From: Gamsiella multidivaricata
Lineage: Eukaryota > Mortierellomycota > Mortierellomycetes > Mortierellales > Mortierellaceae
DNA length: 64,000 nt
Reading direction: 5' to 3'
Assembly: GCF_025024155.1 (NCBI RefSeq)
Contig: NW_026251782.1
Span: 1 to 64,000 of the forward strand
Shown: positions 47,192 to 60,519 of the stretch, in pieces
How positions within the stretch are numbered: the first letter of the stretch is position 1
How the letters are laid out: every line of letters begins with the position of its first letter
The notes under the pieces: generated by a model
The model's database searches: none
Seen by the model: the letters and a program-made list of their open reading frames with translations, nothing else
What the model was told of the DNA's origin: nothing
Translations under genes and position numbers: made by a program

Positions 47192-49649
47192 GGTTTCTGA
47201 GTGAATGACGAGATTTGACGAGAGTGAGCTATTGGGGATGGAGGGTAAAAAAGGGCTAGTACTGTTTTAGCTGACAAGGGAATCGTGAGTAAGTGAAGCG
47301 GCAATGGTTGCCAAGGAGGACGAGAGAGTGTGAGGGGATGAAGAAAGAGAGGAGGTGCGAGATGAAAGAATACTCTTTTATTTCATTTCGTGGTGAGGGC
47401 ATTTTGGGCAATTGCTCTCACCTCATTCACAAATAAGGGAAACCATACGGCTGCTGCCCACCGGTTGCAGTCTAAAATGGGCAAGTGAGGGCGGGAGCGA
47501 GAGAGCAGACCATCAGGGCGCACCAATTGCGGACTCTTCACTCGCATGCTTACCTTCGCTGCCTGCTTGCCCGCGTCATAGCCATGTGTATCCCTACAAC
47601 AGGTGCCCTGTCGAAGTGGTGGGTTTGTAGCTCAATTTCGTCTGTTCGTCTTTTCTGTCGCTTTCCAGGAACAGCAGAAAGGTGACCGGCTGCCATCAAT
47701 TTATCAATTTTCATTCGCCTTTTTTTGTCTGTGTAACATTTGCAGAAATAGACCTGTGGGGTTGAAGCAAGGTTTTTGGAGTATTGGGACTCCACCATAG
47801 GCATTTGATTATCCACAAAGCAGGGCGCTTCGTCTATTGTAACAATGATTCGACCCGAAACATCTAATCATCCTACAACTGCTTTTCCTGTCGCACACGT
47901 GTGTCCCCTATCCTTGCCTGCGATACATTTTTGTTGCGAATGCGTTCTCAGTGCCAATCTTTCTGCGTAGGCAACACCTTCGACTCCATTTACTTGCATC
48001 ATTGTCAAATCTTCAATACTCCCTTAAGCTGTGTTATTGAGTTCCTTTAATGCCTACAAGGAACAGATGGTAAGATGACGAGAATTATATAAGGAGTCTA
48101 TTTAATTGCTTCACAGGAGGTGCAAATTGACCCCAGTCGCAATGTCAACTGCAATGGGTCACTCCGTGGGAGTGCATGATACCTTCTGGCCGCTGAGTGT
48201 TAAAAAAGCCGTGGCTGGTGTGGTCCTATCCACTGTTGGAGACTACACCTATTGGCACCAAAACAATAGACATCATGTTTACATGCCGACAAACATGGCG
48301 TCGTATGTGGCACCTTGTTGAAGCGACCCTTTTTCGGCCGAATGTCGACCAAAAGTCAGCAGTCTACGCTTTGTGTGTACGTCGTGATGGTGAAGGATGT
48401 TAGGACTAGCAAAACAGGAGTCAGTCGCTGTCCGATTCCAGTCGCCAAAAGATACACCTGTTATTGAATAAATGACCGAAACCATACCACGACTCAAAAC
48501 AGCAAGTAGAAAATGGCCGCAACTGGAACATAGTGATGCTGTATCTTGCTCATTTCCAGGTCCTTGGGCCCAAGAAGCCGCTTCACTAATTTGGAGATAT
48601 CGCCGCGATTCAGAACAATGCGAAAAGAAGGGCATCGGACATTGCTATAGAAAGCGGCGGACGATTGACCATATCCTAGGGTTAGCACAGCAAATGTATA
48701 TTAGACAATATAGATGAGTCCTACGACTAGTAGCTATGGCTACAGGCTACATCCAAGGACCTTCGTCAGTCCAGCTGACTTTGAATTCTATTGTTATCAA
48801 TACTTCAAGGATATCGTAGCCAGGATCGTCTAGGGCATATCTATGGTCATTATGGCGCTACGGCGCCTCGATAAGTTTTACATAGATAATTGGGCGAGTT
48901 GGATGATACGAACGAACATGACTCGGTTCTCAATCTGCTATTTGTGATGTCGCTCAAGAGGGACTAAAAATATGGGCGTTTTCCTAGGCGATGATCATCG
49001 ACACCAGCAATGACATACATATGCATAGTGCCATCGTCCGTTTGTCTGTCGCACTACGATCGCTGGGCTCAGCGGCCAGGTAGTCCGGCGGATGCACGCA
49101 CGGTGCAAGACGATTGGGCTGCTGCGACGCGATAAAAAAAATAAAATAATCCGCGCTAACCATATTTTGGTTCTTCGATGGTGTCCATGGCAACTGCCTA
49201 TTCTTTCGTCACAGTACTTTTCCTCCCAAATCCTTTACACTCTTTTGCGCTTTTTGCATTCTCCTTTGGGGGTGTCCTTACCTGGGATGTAAAGCTTGTG
49301 TCGAACCAAGCTCAGGCGTACACTCGTCATTGGCGGCCCTTTGACCCAGCGGAGAGAAAAACGTACAGCAACCAGACGCTAATCGTGACATACTGTGCCC
49401 TCAAACAGCTTATAGAAACCCAATATAAGCCCAGATATCTGACCTCTTCGTGTTCAATCTTTCCATAGCACACCATCGTCTATACCTCCTCCTCTCATTT
49501 TCGTCGCTCTATTGTGAATAGCGACCACACCCAATTCACAAAACACCTTTCGTCCTCCGGAGACCGTTCTTTAACACTCCCACACTATCCATATATCAAT
49601 CGCATCTCGTTCAAATCCAGCTCGAAATATCACACCCAAAACACATCAA
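47192..49649. other. 2.5-kb stretch with no supportable gene
   Basis: Only short, non-overlapping open frames are present. The right end (49480-49649) is a pyrimidine-rich leader of the phosphate transporter gene. No mobile-element or RNA signature is seen. Confidence 0.55.
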
Positions 49650-51299
49650 ATGTCCGAAGTATCCTCCAGCTTGGATAAGACCGATGTCGGGGTCGATCAC
49701 GACTACAGCACTATAGAAGAGCCAGAGCCAGTCACCATTGTCCCAAAAGGCAACCTCGCTGACCTAGAGGAGCAACGTTCCTGGAACTGGTTCACGATCC
49801 GAACTCTCGTTACCTCTGGCACAGGTTTCTTCACAGACGCCTACGATGTCTTTATCATCAACCTGGTGGTCCCTATGCTTGGATATGTCTATTTCAAGGA
49901 CAACAATAACCATCTCCCCGCGGGTACCGAAGGGTCCCTTAAAGGCATGGCCTCCTTTGGAACCCTTGTCGGGCAGCTCGTCTTTGGATACCTTGGCGAT
50001 GCTGTCGGTCGGAAAAAGATTTATGGACTCGAGTTAATGATCATCATCCTGGGTACACTTTGCTGTGCCATGTCCGGTTCCAATGCCAAGGGATCTTCAG
50101 TCATCCAGTACCTTACTTTCTGGCGGTTTGTCCTCGGTGTGGGTATTGGTGGAGATTACCCCATGTCTGCGACCGTTACGTCCGAGTGGTCCTCCGCAGG
50201 TCGCCGCGGCAAGATGATGTCGATCATATTTTCTATGCAAGGCATCGGCAACTTGATGGCCTCGGTTGTTACTCTCATCGTCCTCGCTTGCTTCAAGTCA
50301 GCAATCATTGCAGACGTTGACAACCTGGACATCGTGTGGCGAATCTGCATTGGAGTTGGATGCATCCCTGCCGCTTCGACCGTCTACCTGCGCTTGACCA
50401 TGCCAGAGTCACCCCGATATTCTATGGATGTCGAGAACGATGTTGAGAAGGCCAAGTTGGCTATCGCGCACGCTACCGAGAGCAAGGCCATCGAGGGTGA
50501 GTCCGTGCCAGTGAGCAAAAAGGCCAAGCGCGCCCACCACCGCGAGTTCGTAGAGTACTTTTCGCATTGGCAAAATCTCAAGATCCTGATCGGTACGTCC
50601 ACGACATGGTTTCTGTTGGACATTGCGTTCTACGGCATCTCTCTGAACCAGTCCTATGTCCTCAACGCCATGGGTTTCGTGGGCGATGGTTCTGTGTTCG
50701 ATAATCTCTGGAGGACGACTCTTGGTAACTTGACGGTGTCCTGCCTCGGTTTTGTGCCCGGATACTACTTCACGGTCTTTCTCATTGACAAAATGGGTCG
50801 CAAGCGGATCCAGTTTATGGGCTTTGCGATGTTGACAATCCTGTTCATTATCCTGTCAACGGCTTTTTACCAATTGAAGAAGATTGTGCCTCTGTTTGTT
50901 GCAATCTTTACGCTGGCACAGTTCTTCTTCAACTTTGGACCCAACACGACGACGTTTGTTGTTCCTGGTGAGGTCTTTCCGACACGCGTGCGTGCGACTG
51001 CGCATGGAATCTCTGCGGCTTCCGGCAAGTTGGGCGCGATCTTGGCGACATTTGGATTTAACAAGCTGGTCGAAATTGGTGGTGCGCCTGGTGACCACGC
51101 GTTCTTGCCGCAGGTACTTGGCATATTCGCGGCGATTATGGGTCTTGGGTTTGTGTTTACGTTCCTGATTCCGGAGACCAAGGGTATGTCGCTGGAGGAG
51201 ATCGAGCAGCGGGGTACGAGAAATCTAACGGCGAGCTTACCGCCGACTAGCTCTGCTACAGGAACTGATGCTGTCGCTCATGCAACCCCTATTGCTTGA
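49650..51299 (+). CDS. PHO84: PHO84-type inorganic phosphate:H+ symporter (MFS)
   Basis: Intronless, 549 residues. Start MSEVSS follows a CA-rich leader. Twelve membrane helices in two halves are separated by a central cytosolic loop (about residues 255-300). Family marks: GFFTDAYDVFIINLV in helix 1, GYLGDAVGRKKIYG in loop 2-3, the GGDYPMSATVTSEW signature, PESPRY after helix 6, and FGPNTTTFVVPGEVFPTRVRA in the second half. The C-terminus ends in a Thr/Ala-rich tail after FLIPETKGMSLEEIE. Members import phosphate across the plasma membrane with protons and are usually induced by phosphate starvation; I see no clear Pho4-like CACGTG cluster just upstream. A PHO80-type cyclin gene follows about 1 kb downstream on the same strand. 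Confidence 0.93.
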   Translation: MSEVSSSLDKTDVGVDHDYSTIEEPEPVTIVPKGNLADLEEQRSWNWFTIRTLVTSGTGFFTDAYDVFIINLVVPMLGYVYFKDNNNHLPAGTEGSLKGMASFGTLVGQLVFGYLGDAVGRKKIYGLELMIIILGTLCCAMSGSNAKGSSVIQYLTFWRFVLGVGIGGDYPMSATVTSEWSSAGRRGKMMSIIFSMQGIGNLMASVVTLIVLACFKSAIIADVDNLDIVWRICIGVGCIPAASTVYLRLTMPESPRYSMDVENDVEKAKLAIAHATESKAIEGESVPVSKKAKRAHHREFVEYFSHWQNLKILIGTSTTWFLLDIAFYGISLNQSYVLNAMGFVGDGSVFDNLWRTTLGNLTVSCLGFVPGYYFTVFLIDKMGRKRIQFMGFAMLTILFIILSTAFYQLKKIVPLFVAIFTLAQFFFNFGPNTTTFVVPGEVFPTRVRATAHGISAASGKLGAILATFGFNKLVEIGGAPGDHAFLPQVLGIFAAIMGLGFVFTFLIPETKGMSLEEIEQRGTRNLTASLPPTSSATGTDAVAHATPIA

Positions 51300-52319
51300 G
51301 TGATGCATCAGATGCAGCACCTTCACTACCCCACACCTTCAGGACTAATGACCACCGATATTGTTAGTAATAAACCACGATTCTTGTCATGAAACGAAGG
51401 AGCGATCTAATCTGATCTGATCTGCAAAGGTAGCCCCGGCTCCATTCTTTAGCTCCCTAAGATATTGATAGAATATGCAGCTCAAACGCGTTGTTGTTGT
51501 ATATCCTTAGATAGTGGATGTTTGGACAGGGTTACGGCTTTGTGAATCCGTGGTGGGACAGAGGAAGTGAAATGGTTGCGAGGGTGCAGCTCTATGACAT
51601 CGCTACCTTCCTGCTATTTACAAGTGCATGCTTCAACCCTGTTTGTGTAGAAGTAGCTTTTTACTGGTTCCTCACTTGATCCAATTTAGTCAAGGTTTAT
51701 CGTTGCTGGATGCCCCTTTCCATCAAGCTTCACCTCATCATCTTCCATCACCTCCATCCCATCACTCCGCTCCACCCCACTCCACTCCATTCCATCCCTT
51801 CATTTGTGTCACTCACTCTCTCTCTCCTTTTGCTCTCTTTGCTCTTCTGATTCTCTCTTTTTTTGCTCTTAGTCTCACTCCTGCTTAACTCCCTAGGCGT
51901 TTTGATTTTGAGCAGAAGGGGACCATTGTTATACTCGCTCCTCGCCGACTGCCTACGCTGCAATTGTCTGTACCTCCTTACACGCACACATACAACGCAC
52001 GCCACCTTTTTTTTTTTTTTTTTTTTGTCGTCTACATCTGCATCCTCCTCATCCCATCGCACTCGTGAAGAGTCAACTCTCTTTCTCTGTCTCCCCTTCT
52101 TGTATTTCATTTATCCCCCCTCCTGGTATATATCTTTATCAAAGAAGCTGCAAGGTAATAAATGTATAAAGAGCCTTTGTTCGTCTTGTTGTGTTCTTTT
52201 TGCCCTTTACGTCCTCTGCCTGTCTGTTTTCTTATTCTTCTATTCTTTTACTCCTTGGTTTCGCCTCTTATTATTCTTAACGCTCATTCAAATCCTTTCT
52301 TAAAAAAAAAAAAAAAAAG
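51300..52319. other. Intergenic region and long pyrimidine-rich leader
   Basis: From about 51690 to 52319 the plus strand is very rich in C and T, with a run of 18 or more T at 52008-52026 and 17 A just before the cyclin ATG. It probably contains the promoter and 5' UTR of the cyclin gene. Confidence 0.5.
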
Positions 52320-53854
52320 ATGCACACCCTAGATTTGTCTGTCCACCCGGTCACTTCGACCCTCAAGATGCTCGCCAGTCTGCTCGAGCGAATCACGACC
52401 GCCAATGACAAGATCAAACAAGCTTTGCCAGAGCCAGAGACACCGCTCGTCATGACACCAGCTCAGCATCAGATTCATACCTCCTTCACTCGCTTTCACG
52501 CCCGGTCAATCCCTTCCATTAGCATCAATGCGTATCTGACACGTATTCTCAAGTATTGTCCCTGCGCCAACGAGTGCTTTTTGAGTCTGCTGGTCTATTT
52601 CGACAGGATGGCCAGGAACGTGGAGGAGATCACGGGCGGCGAAGGGCGACAGTTCTCGATCGACAGCTACAACATCCATCGCCTTATTATTGCTGGGATC
52701 ATGGTGTCTGCAAAATACTTTTCCGACGTCTTTTTCACCAATTCGCGGTATGCCAAGGTAATGAGTCGGTCCCCTCGAGTGGAGTTCCCTTGAACGTAAT
52801 GCAACGCAGAGCAACGCAAACGCGAGTCGTTTATGCATGGATATGCGGATATGCGGATATGCGGATATGCGGGCCACAAAGAGTGCAATCACTGTGCTGG
52901 AACAGAAAACGTGATTAGCTAAGAGCACTCGTTTTGACCTTAATTGCACGGGAGTGGTTTGTTATTTCTGGAGCACGTTTCGTAACAAACAAGGCGGGAC
53001 ACTCCTCGGAAATGGAAAGAACTCTTCGCAGCACATACCCCCCCGTCTTGCATGCAATGAGGCAATAATCGACAACTACACTTTCTTTTCATTTTTACTG
53101 ACCCACACGATATGCCTGCTTTTGCTTCAATAACACGCCTTTATAGGTCGGAGGACTACCTGTGTCAGAACTGAACCAGCTGGAGGTTGAGTTTTTGACG
53201 CTCAACAACTTTGCGCTGGCCATCTCAATCGAAGAGCTCCAAACTTATGGCGATCAATTGATGAAGCACTGGATGTGTGAGGAGGTTGCAAACAGAGATC
53301 CAGAGGACGAGAAGCCCTCGCCGTCGGTCCCAGCTGCACTGCCAGCATCACCAGCACCTGATCAATACAACAGTTCCACGTCTCATGATAGCCGGGGACA
53401 ACCTGAACAGCACCATCAAGAATTGAGATCGGGCTCGTCGAGGGCACAGCACAGCCACAGCCATACTCACCAAGAGAGTGGCCGGAGAGAGGGAGGCCAA
53501 GAGGGTGATCACAGAGCGGCCCATCAGAGGACCGACCTTAGGCACCACAATTCGAACGATCCTCGTCATGAGCATAGGCGGGACCACAGACAAGAGAACA
53601 CACGGGATTACAGGCAGGATCAGAACTATCCTCAGCGCCAGCAGCATTCCTCGCATTCGCATCCGCAGTCTGCGCACCAGCAACAGCAGCATCATGTCCA
53701 CAAGAATGGCAGCAGTCGGCAATATAGACAAGGACATGATCCAGACAATAGCTCAGACGGCGGCAGGTATCACACTCCACAGCAGGTGCCGATCACGCCC
53801 ACAGAGATGACCCAAGCAACAAGCCGACTCGCTGCACCCTCGCCTATTCATTAG
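52320..53854 (+). CDS. PHO80-type cyclin
   Basis: Two exons, 52320-52757 and 53147-53854, 381 residues, with a rather long 389-nt intron (GTAATG...TATAG). The cyclin box spans about residues 50-180: SISINAYLTRILKYCPC, LLVYFDRM, and the family hallmark KYFSDVFFTNSRYAKVGGL, which crosses the splice junction, then SELNQLEVEFL. The C-terminal half is low-complexity, rich in Gln, His, Ser and Arg. Pho80/Pcl cyclins activate the CDK Pho85; in yeast Pho80-Pho85 represses the phosphate-starvation response. Several paralogues exist in most fungi, so this could also be a Pcl-type cyclin with other targets. It follows a phosphate transporter on the same strand. Confidence 0.9.
52839..52870 (+). repeat. 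Four tandem GGATATGC units in the cyclin intron
   Basis: Four perfect 8-bp copies in tandem inside intron 1 of the cyclin gene; a likely variable microsatellite. Confidence 0.8.
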
Positions 53855-54613
53855 CATGCACATCTGTACGAATAAATATACTAAAAAATTAGGAATCAGC
53901 GAATCGCCTTTGACGCCTGTGGTGGCCTCTGTGTGGACGTTGACATTCTTCTTGGCAAGAGCTAGGAGACGGCAGAGAATTTGAATGCTCGCATTATTTT
54001 AGAGCATTGGAAGTATATCTTTTGGTCTCAGTAAGTAGATGTTGACGCGTTGCACCGCACCTGTGGACTGTTCAATGAGTCATTGAATTGACGTTCAGAA
54101 CGTTCTCTTTTGTTTTTGTCTAAGTAGATGATGACGACTCAGGATGGATGATATCTTGAGACGATTATCCGTTCATGTATTGCCTAGGGCGCGAGAAATT
54201 GTCCTTTTCGTCTCGCAAAATAAACGTCTAATTTTGTAGAAATGAACCAAATAGAACGTGGCAATTCAATGTGGGTCTGACTTATGTAGATGATATGAAG
54301 AGAGATGTCATTCATTATCACACACGATAAACCAAGTCAGTAAAAGAAAAAAGAAAGAAATGCTTTTTAAGTGGCAGCGATACATACATGTACTATCTGC
54401 ATTTTATTCACTTTTTGCTGCGTTTGTTTGCTTCTTGAACTACGACAAACAAAGCATAGACTCTGTGAAGCCACGGATAGGTCGCATAGATTCCAGATCC
54501 AGATCATATCAAAGACATTCTTTAGGTGAACCGATAGAACCCATGGGCTTTTAAGGCAGCCTTAATCAACTGAACCACAAACTTTATGAACAGTAGATGA
54601 GCGGATCCCATTG
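53855..54613. other. Convergent intergenic region, no gene seen
   Basis: AT-rich, lying between the 3' ends of the cyclin gene and the gene on the minus strand at 54614. No convincing ORF or RNA. Confidence 0.5.
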
Positions 54614-57500
54614 TTACTCGCCATCAAGGACGAGCGACATTTTTGGCTTTTTGAAAGACGGCCTGACCCAAGAGAGAGGAACTTTTGGGCTTGTGCTCGG
54701 GCGAACCTTGACACGGCGGATAGCAGCGACCGTCTTCTTGACCTTTGCCAGCGCATGTTGAAATGCTTCCATCATGGTAATGATGGGGAGCATGTTCATA
54801 GGATCGGCTGCAATGTAGCAAACCGCAAACCGGCGCATGATGTATGTTCCCTCGGCATGTATCTGCATTTTGAAAAATTCAACCAGAGGCTCTGAAGATA
54901 AATAAAAATATAGACAGATGAAGAAAACATGAGTGACATGGAAGAGATGAGAGGCTTTCAAATACATTCAACACGATTAACACAAACATACCACGCACGA
55001 GTATGCCAACAACCCAAACGTCGTCCTCGGGAAGAAGCATCAAGATCGAGTCCAACGCGAGCTTCATCTCCTGACCCAACTTGGTCCTGTCGTCCCAAAT
55101 TTGAAAAGCCTTGTTTGAAGCGACCTTTCCCTCCAAAAGCACTATAGATAATTCCCTCTGTCTGGCCACCGTCATGGTTGCGAAGTCGGGCACGAGCAGA
55201 TCGGAGTCTATGTTTCGAGTATCCTGCTGTGTCTGCTCCTATGAAATATGAAAGGGCATGAGATTAGCATCACAAAAAGCAATCAAGTAACTTGACATGG
55301 AGAGCATTAGTACTATTTACCAGCCACTCGTAATGAACGTAATATTGCTCAAGTACGTTTCTAGGAAAGGTCCTAGCCGCGATTTGAGGTATGTGTCCTC
55401 GTTGCACGATTGGTCGCTCCAGAGTTGGCCACTGCTGACCATCAAGTTCAAGATGGACTGGAGGGTTGGGTCATTGGGCGGCGAAGTTCTCAAACGTGCT
55501 CTGAATGAGCCTGAGCTCTCCCGTGCTAGCAAGTGCGCCCACTGGTGCGCTTCATCGACAGTAACTGTTGGGAGTGGGTCCACTTGGTCCCTCGTCGCTT
55601 CACAGAGTGCGGCCCACGACTCGTCTTCAATCTCAGCATGCAAGCCTCTGGTCTGGTGACCCCCCTCAACGAGGAACACAAAGTTCACCGCCCTGTGCAA
55701 AGCATGGTTTCAAAAGGAATTAGAAGGCTCCGATTCATTCGTGCTCCCTCTTACATTCGGCATAAATGCATCCTCCAGTAGAAGTCCAAGGAGCCAAGGT
55801 TACTTACACTTTCTCGTGGGGTTCCGTCAAGCCGCCGTTCTCTTGTATGACACGATCCTAAAATCCATCAAATCGCGACCAACCTCTGTGTTGTTGTATA
55901 TCCATGCACTATCGACATCCGAGTCACGTCGTCCACTCCCCTCAAGATAACTCCATGCATATACCTTGGTGGTCGGCTCATAGAGGTCCTGATCCGAAAA
56001 AAAGTTCAGATCATCTGGATCGGTCGAGGGCAGGTCCAAGCCAAGCAGGAGCTGTGGATTTGTTGGCGTCGTCACATCATGAAGATCGCTTTGACTACCA
56101 TCGTCAGGCGATGAGTATCACGGGGGATTCACTATAAAAAATGAAGTCATTTATACGTTAGTGTCAGTTTGAAAACATGAAGCCTTGGCATAAAGTTAAG
56201 TCCACTCACAATCCTCCAGCGTCAGGCTGTGTCCGGTCAAAACTATTAGAGAGAGGATGAGAATGAAGACCACGAAGAATGAGAGAAGTAAGTCCATTTG
56301 CTCAGGAAGCAAAACCTAAATAGTCGAGTCGATTGCTGGGGGTTTCCTTACATTTCTCCAGTCCTCCTCCTTTTTGTGCTGTGTTTGACATGGATGTCGA
56401 CAGTCTAGGCTGTATGTCGACCCTTGTGCCAGACGCCAACTCCGTGGAGGGACTCGATGGAACAGAATCTCGTAGGGAAGGTTTAGAAGGAGCAGGTTGT
56501 CCAGGCGGTGAAGTCTATTCATCGTCTCTTGTGCCATTGCTGTCCTGAAGGGGCACTCACGCGAAGCAGACGGTGCTGGTGATCCATTCCGTCCTGTGTC
56601 CAACACGTCAGACCTGCTAACAACCGTACGCGAAGGGGCTGTTAAAAACAAAACAAGGAAAATTTGTCAGCAGCCGATACACGAAGCACAAAGAGGCAAG
56701 GTGTTCTGTAGGCCTACTCTGTCAAAGTATTACTCACATCTGTTCCTAGGAGTCTTTAGCAGACCGGCATCCTCATTGTCGAAGGGGTCACGGGGGTGCT
56801 TTTGTCCAACTTGTACAGACTCTATCAGAGTATCGGGGAGCGTACAAAGAGACAAAGGATAGTGAGCATAGGGGTTCAAGTCTCCGAGGAAAAGAAATAG
56901 AAACCCCAGAGCGTAATAGCCTACCAGCAATGGGGATGTATGTCGAGGGTTCAGTGTCATTGTCAAGGTCATGAGAGGGTAATGAAAAGGTTGGATCAGG
57001 GACATGCGTGGTTGGATCAGGGACATGCGCGGAAGAGGACGAGGCATAGGCTGGTACCGCTATCAAGGAAATGCATGAACACGATCCTGTTAAAAATGAG
57101 CCAGCAAAATCAGGTTGATTAGCCATAGGACTCGTTGGTCTTCTTCCTTACCCGTTGAGGCATCCTGAAAGGTCCTCTGGCTTGCCCTCATATTTAGCGA
57201 GTCCTGGAGATTACTACAGTTTGTTACAAGGCGCACCTTCTGACTCGCTAACTTCTCAGCAAGGCGGAGGCGCGCAATATCGAGTGCGTCTCCGTTGCTG
57301 GGGTCAATCAACCATTCATGGCACTGAGCGGCAAATGCTCTCAGACAGGTATTTGACCGTCGAAGTTTGTCGATCGATTTTCCGTAGTCCTTCCAACTCG
57401 TGGTGCTCGCATAATTCGCAAATGTGAGCGGGGTCCGTGGATTGCAACGTCGTTGAAAAAGCTGTCTACACCCTTTACAACTGGTCGTACAGCGATAAGC
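54614..57500 (-). CDS. Many-exon protein with candidate PD-(D/E)XK nuclease core
   Basis: Exons by frame and splice phase: 57500-57152, 57086-56925, 56821-56738, 56613-56561, 56514-56352, 56300-56210, 56094-55965, 55857-55808, 55692-55408, 55360-55321, 55238-54992 and 54891-54614. Phases agree throughout, but the 5' end beyond 57500 is unresolved and the two shortest introns (46-47 nt) are the weakest calls. The first visible exon has a Cys-rich CTTSCKGCRQLFQRRC segment followed by a conserved-looking WKDYGKSIDKL helix, possibly a zinc finger. The middle is Ser/Pro-rich. The C-terminal ~150 residues read EWLEQTQQD, DLLVPDFATM, ELSIVLLEGKVAS: the E...PD...ExK pattern of PD-(D/E)XK nucleases. 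I do not recognize the family by name. A host nuclease, an effector-like protein or a domesticated element are all possible. Confidence 0.6.
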
Positions 57501-58347
57501 CTATCCATAGTAGGGAATCCTGCCATTGTGCGATTACTTCCTGGACAGGAAAGCAGAGACAGTGGGTCGAATGGATGTATCAAAGGCTAAAGGGTGTAGA
57601 ACAGGAGCGAAGGGGATGGGAGTTTGAGAATTGGAACATGGTTAGTCTCGATGGAGAAAATATACAGCGCGTGCAAACATGGAGGTGATGGGGCCGCTTT
57701 CCAATCCGAACGGTCGTGATCAGAGAGCGACATAGAGAATAACAGCCAAAATGTGCAAATACATTCAGTCGAGAGAACAACAAAAGGAACCGCTTTCTAA
57801 TCCGAACGGTCGTTTCGAAAGTGGCAACTCACCTTTGGCTGTGGCGAGAACGGTCTTCAACTCCACAGCTCCTTAGCAGGAACAGGTAGACGAAAAAGAT
57901 GCGGAGGCAAGTGTAGCATTTGACAAAGGACGACCAATTACCTGTTGTGATGTCGAAGGAGAGAGGTGTGTGTAATGTGCGTGTATGTGTATGTGATGGC
58001 AACAGTGAGCGATGAGAGAAGGGCGGGAATGGTGAAAGTCCCAGCGCTTATGCTGGTGCTGTATTTTAATTGGTCCTTGAAAATATACGTGCGATGAGTT
58101 GCCCTCGAAACGCAAATTTCTCCAGCCACAAGTTGTCGAATTAATTGGACTCTATATGGAGTCGACGATCACGTGAGATATGTCAAAAATAACCATGACG
58201 TCCTCTCCTTCCTTTTTGGGACAATAAGGCATGCCACGCACGCAGTGCATGTGAATCAACCTTCCTTTCATCCTCGCTTTAGCATTTTGACCGCCATCAC
58301 CACGAACTGCATCTCATTAGCACGCTACCCAACAACAACTCAACATC
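57501..58347. other. Divergent region upstream of RPT1, with a direct repeat
   Basis: Probably holds the RPT1 promoter and the unresolved 5' exons of the minus-strand gene. Two copies of a 24-bp sequence, CCGCTTTCCAATCCGAACGG plus CGT(T) context, at 57694-57717 and 57790-57813, differ by one base and lie 96 bp apart. Confidence 0.5.
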
Positions 58348-60260
<1,913 letters not shown>

Positions 60261-60294
60261 TAGGGAAGCAGGCGACAGCAAGAAGGAGCTGCAA

Positions 60295-60300
60295 AATAAA
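60295..60300 (+). terminator. Polyadenylation signal of RPT1
   Basis: AATAAA 35 bp after the stop codon. Confidence 0.4.
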
Positions 60301-60519
60301 AAGAGGCTCGTTCTAATAACCACTGTAACCAATAACCAGATAACCCAATCGTTGACCAGAGCAGTCATTGAGAACAGTTCCTAGGAAGGGTGACTGTCTA
60401 TCATCTGTGCGCAGAAAAGAAGGTCTCAGAAAAACACAACTGTTTGTCGTTCTTTCTACAGAGCACACTAACCCTCCTTCCTTCTTCCCGTTTTCTCCAC
60501 TTTCATATTCGTTCCAACC

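Noticed and set aside
54614..54967. Separate small gene starting at 54967
   Set aside because: Its first residues are intron sequence; the conserved part begins after an acceptor at 54892-54893 and joins the upstream exon in phase.
56095..56520. In-frame TAG and TGA in the nuclease-like gene, suggesting a pseudogene
   Set aside because: Alternative acceptors (AG at 56614-56615 and 56095-56096) and short introns bypass both stops with consistent phases through to the end.
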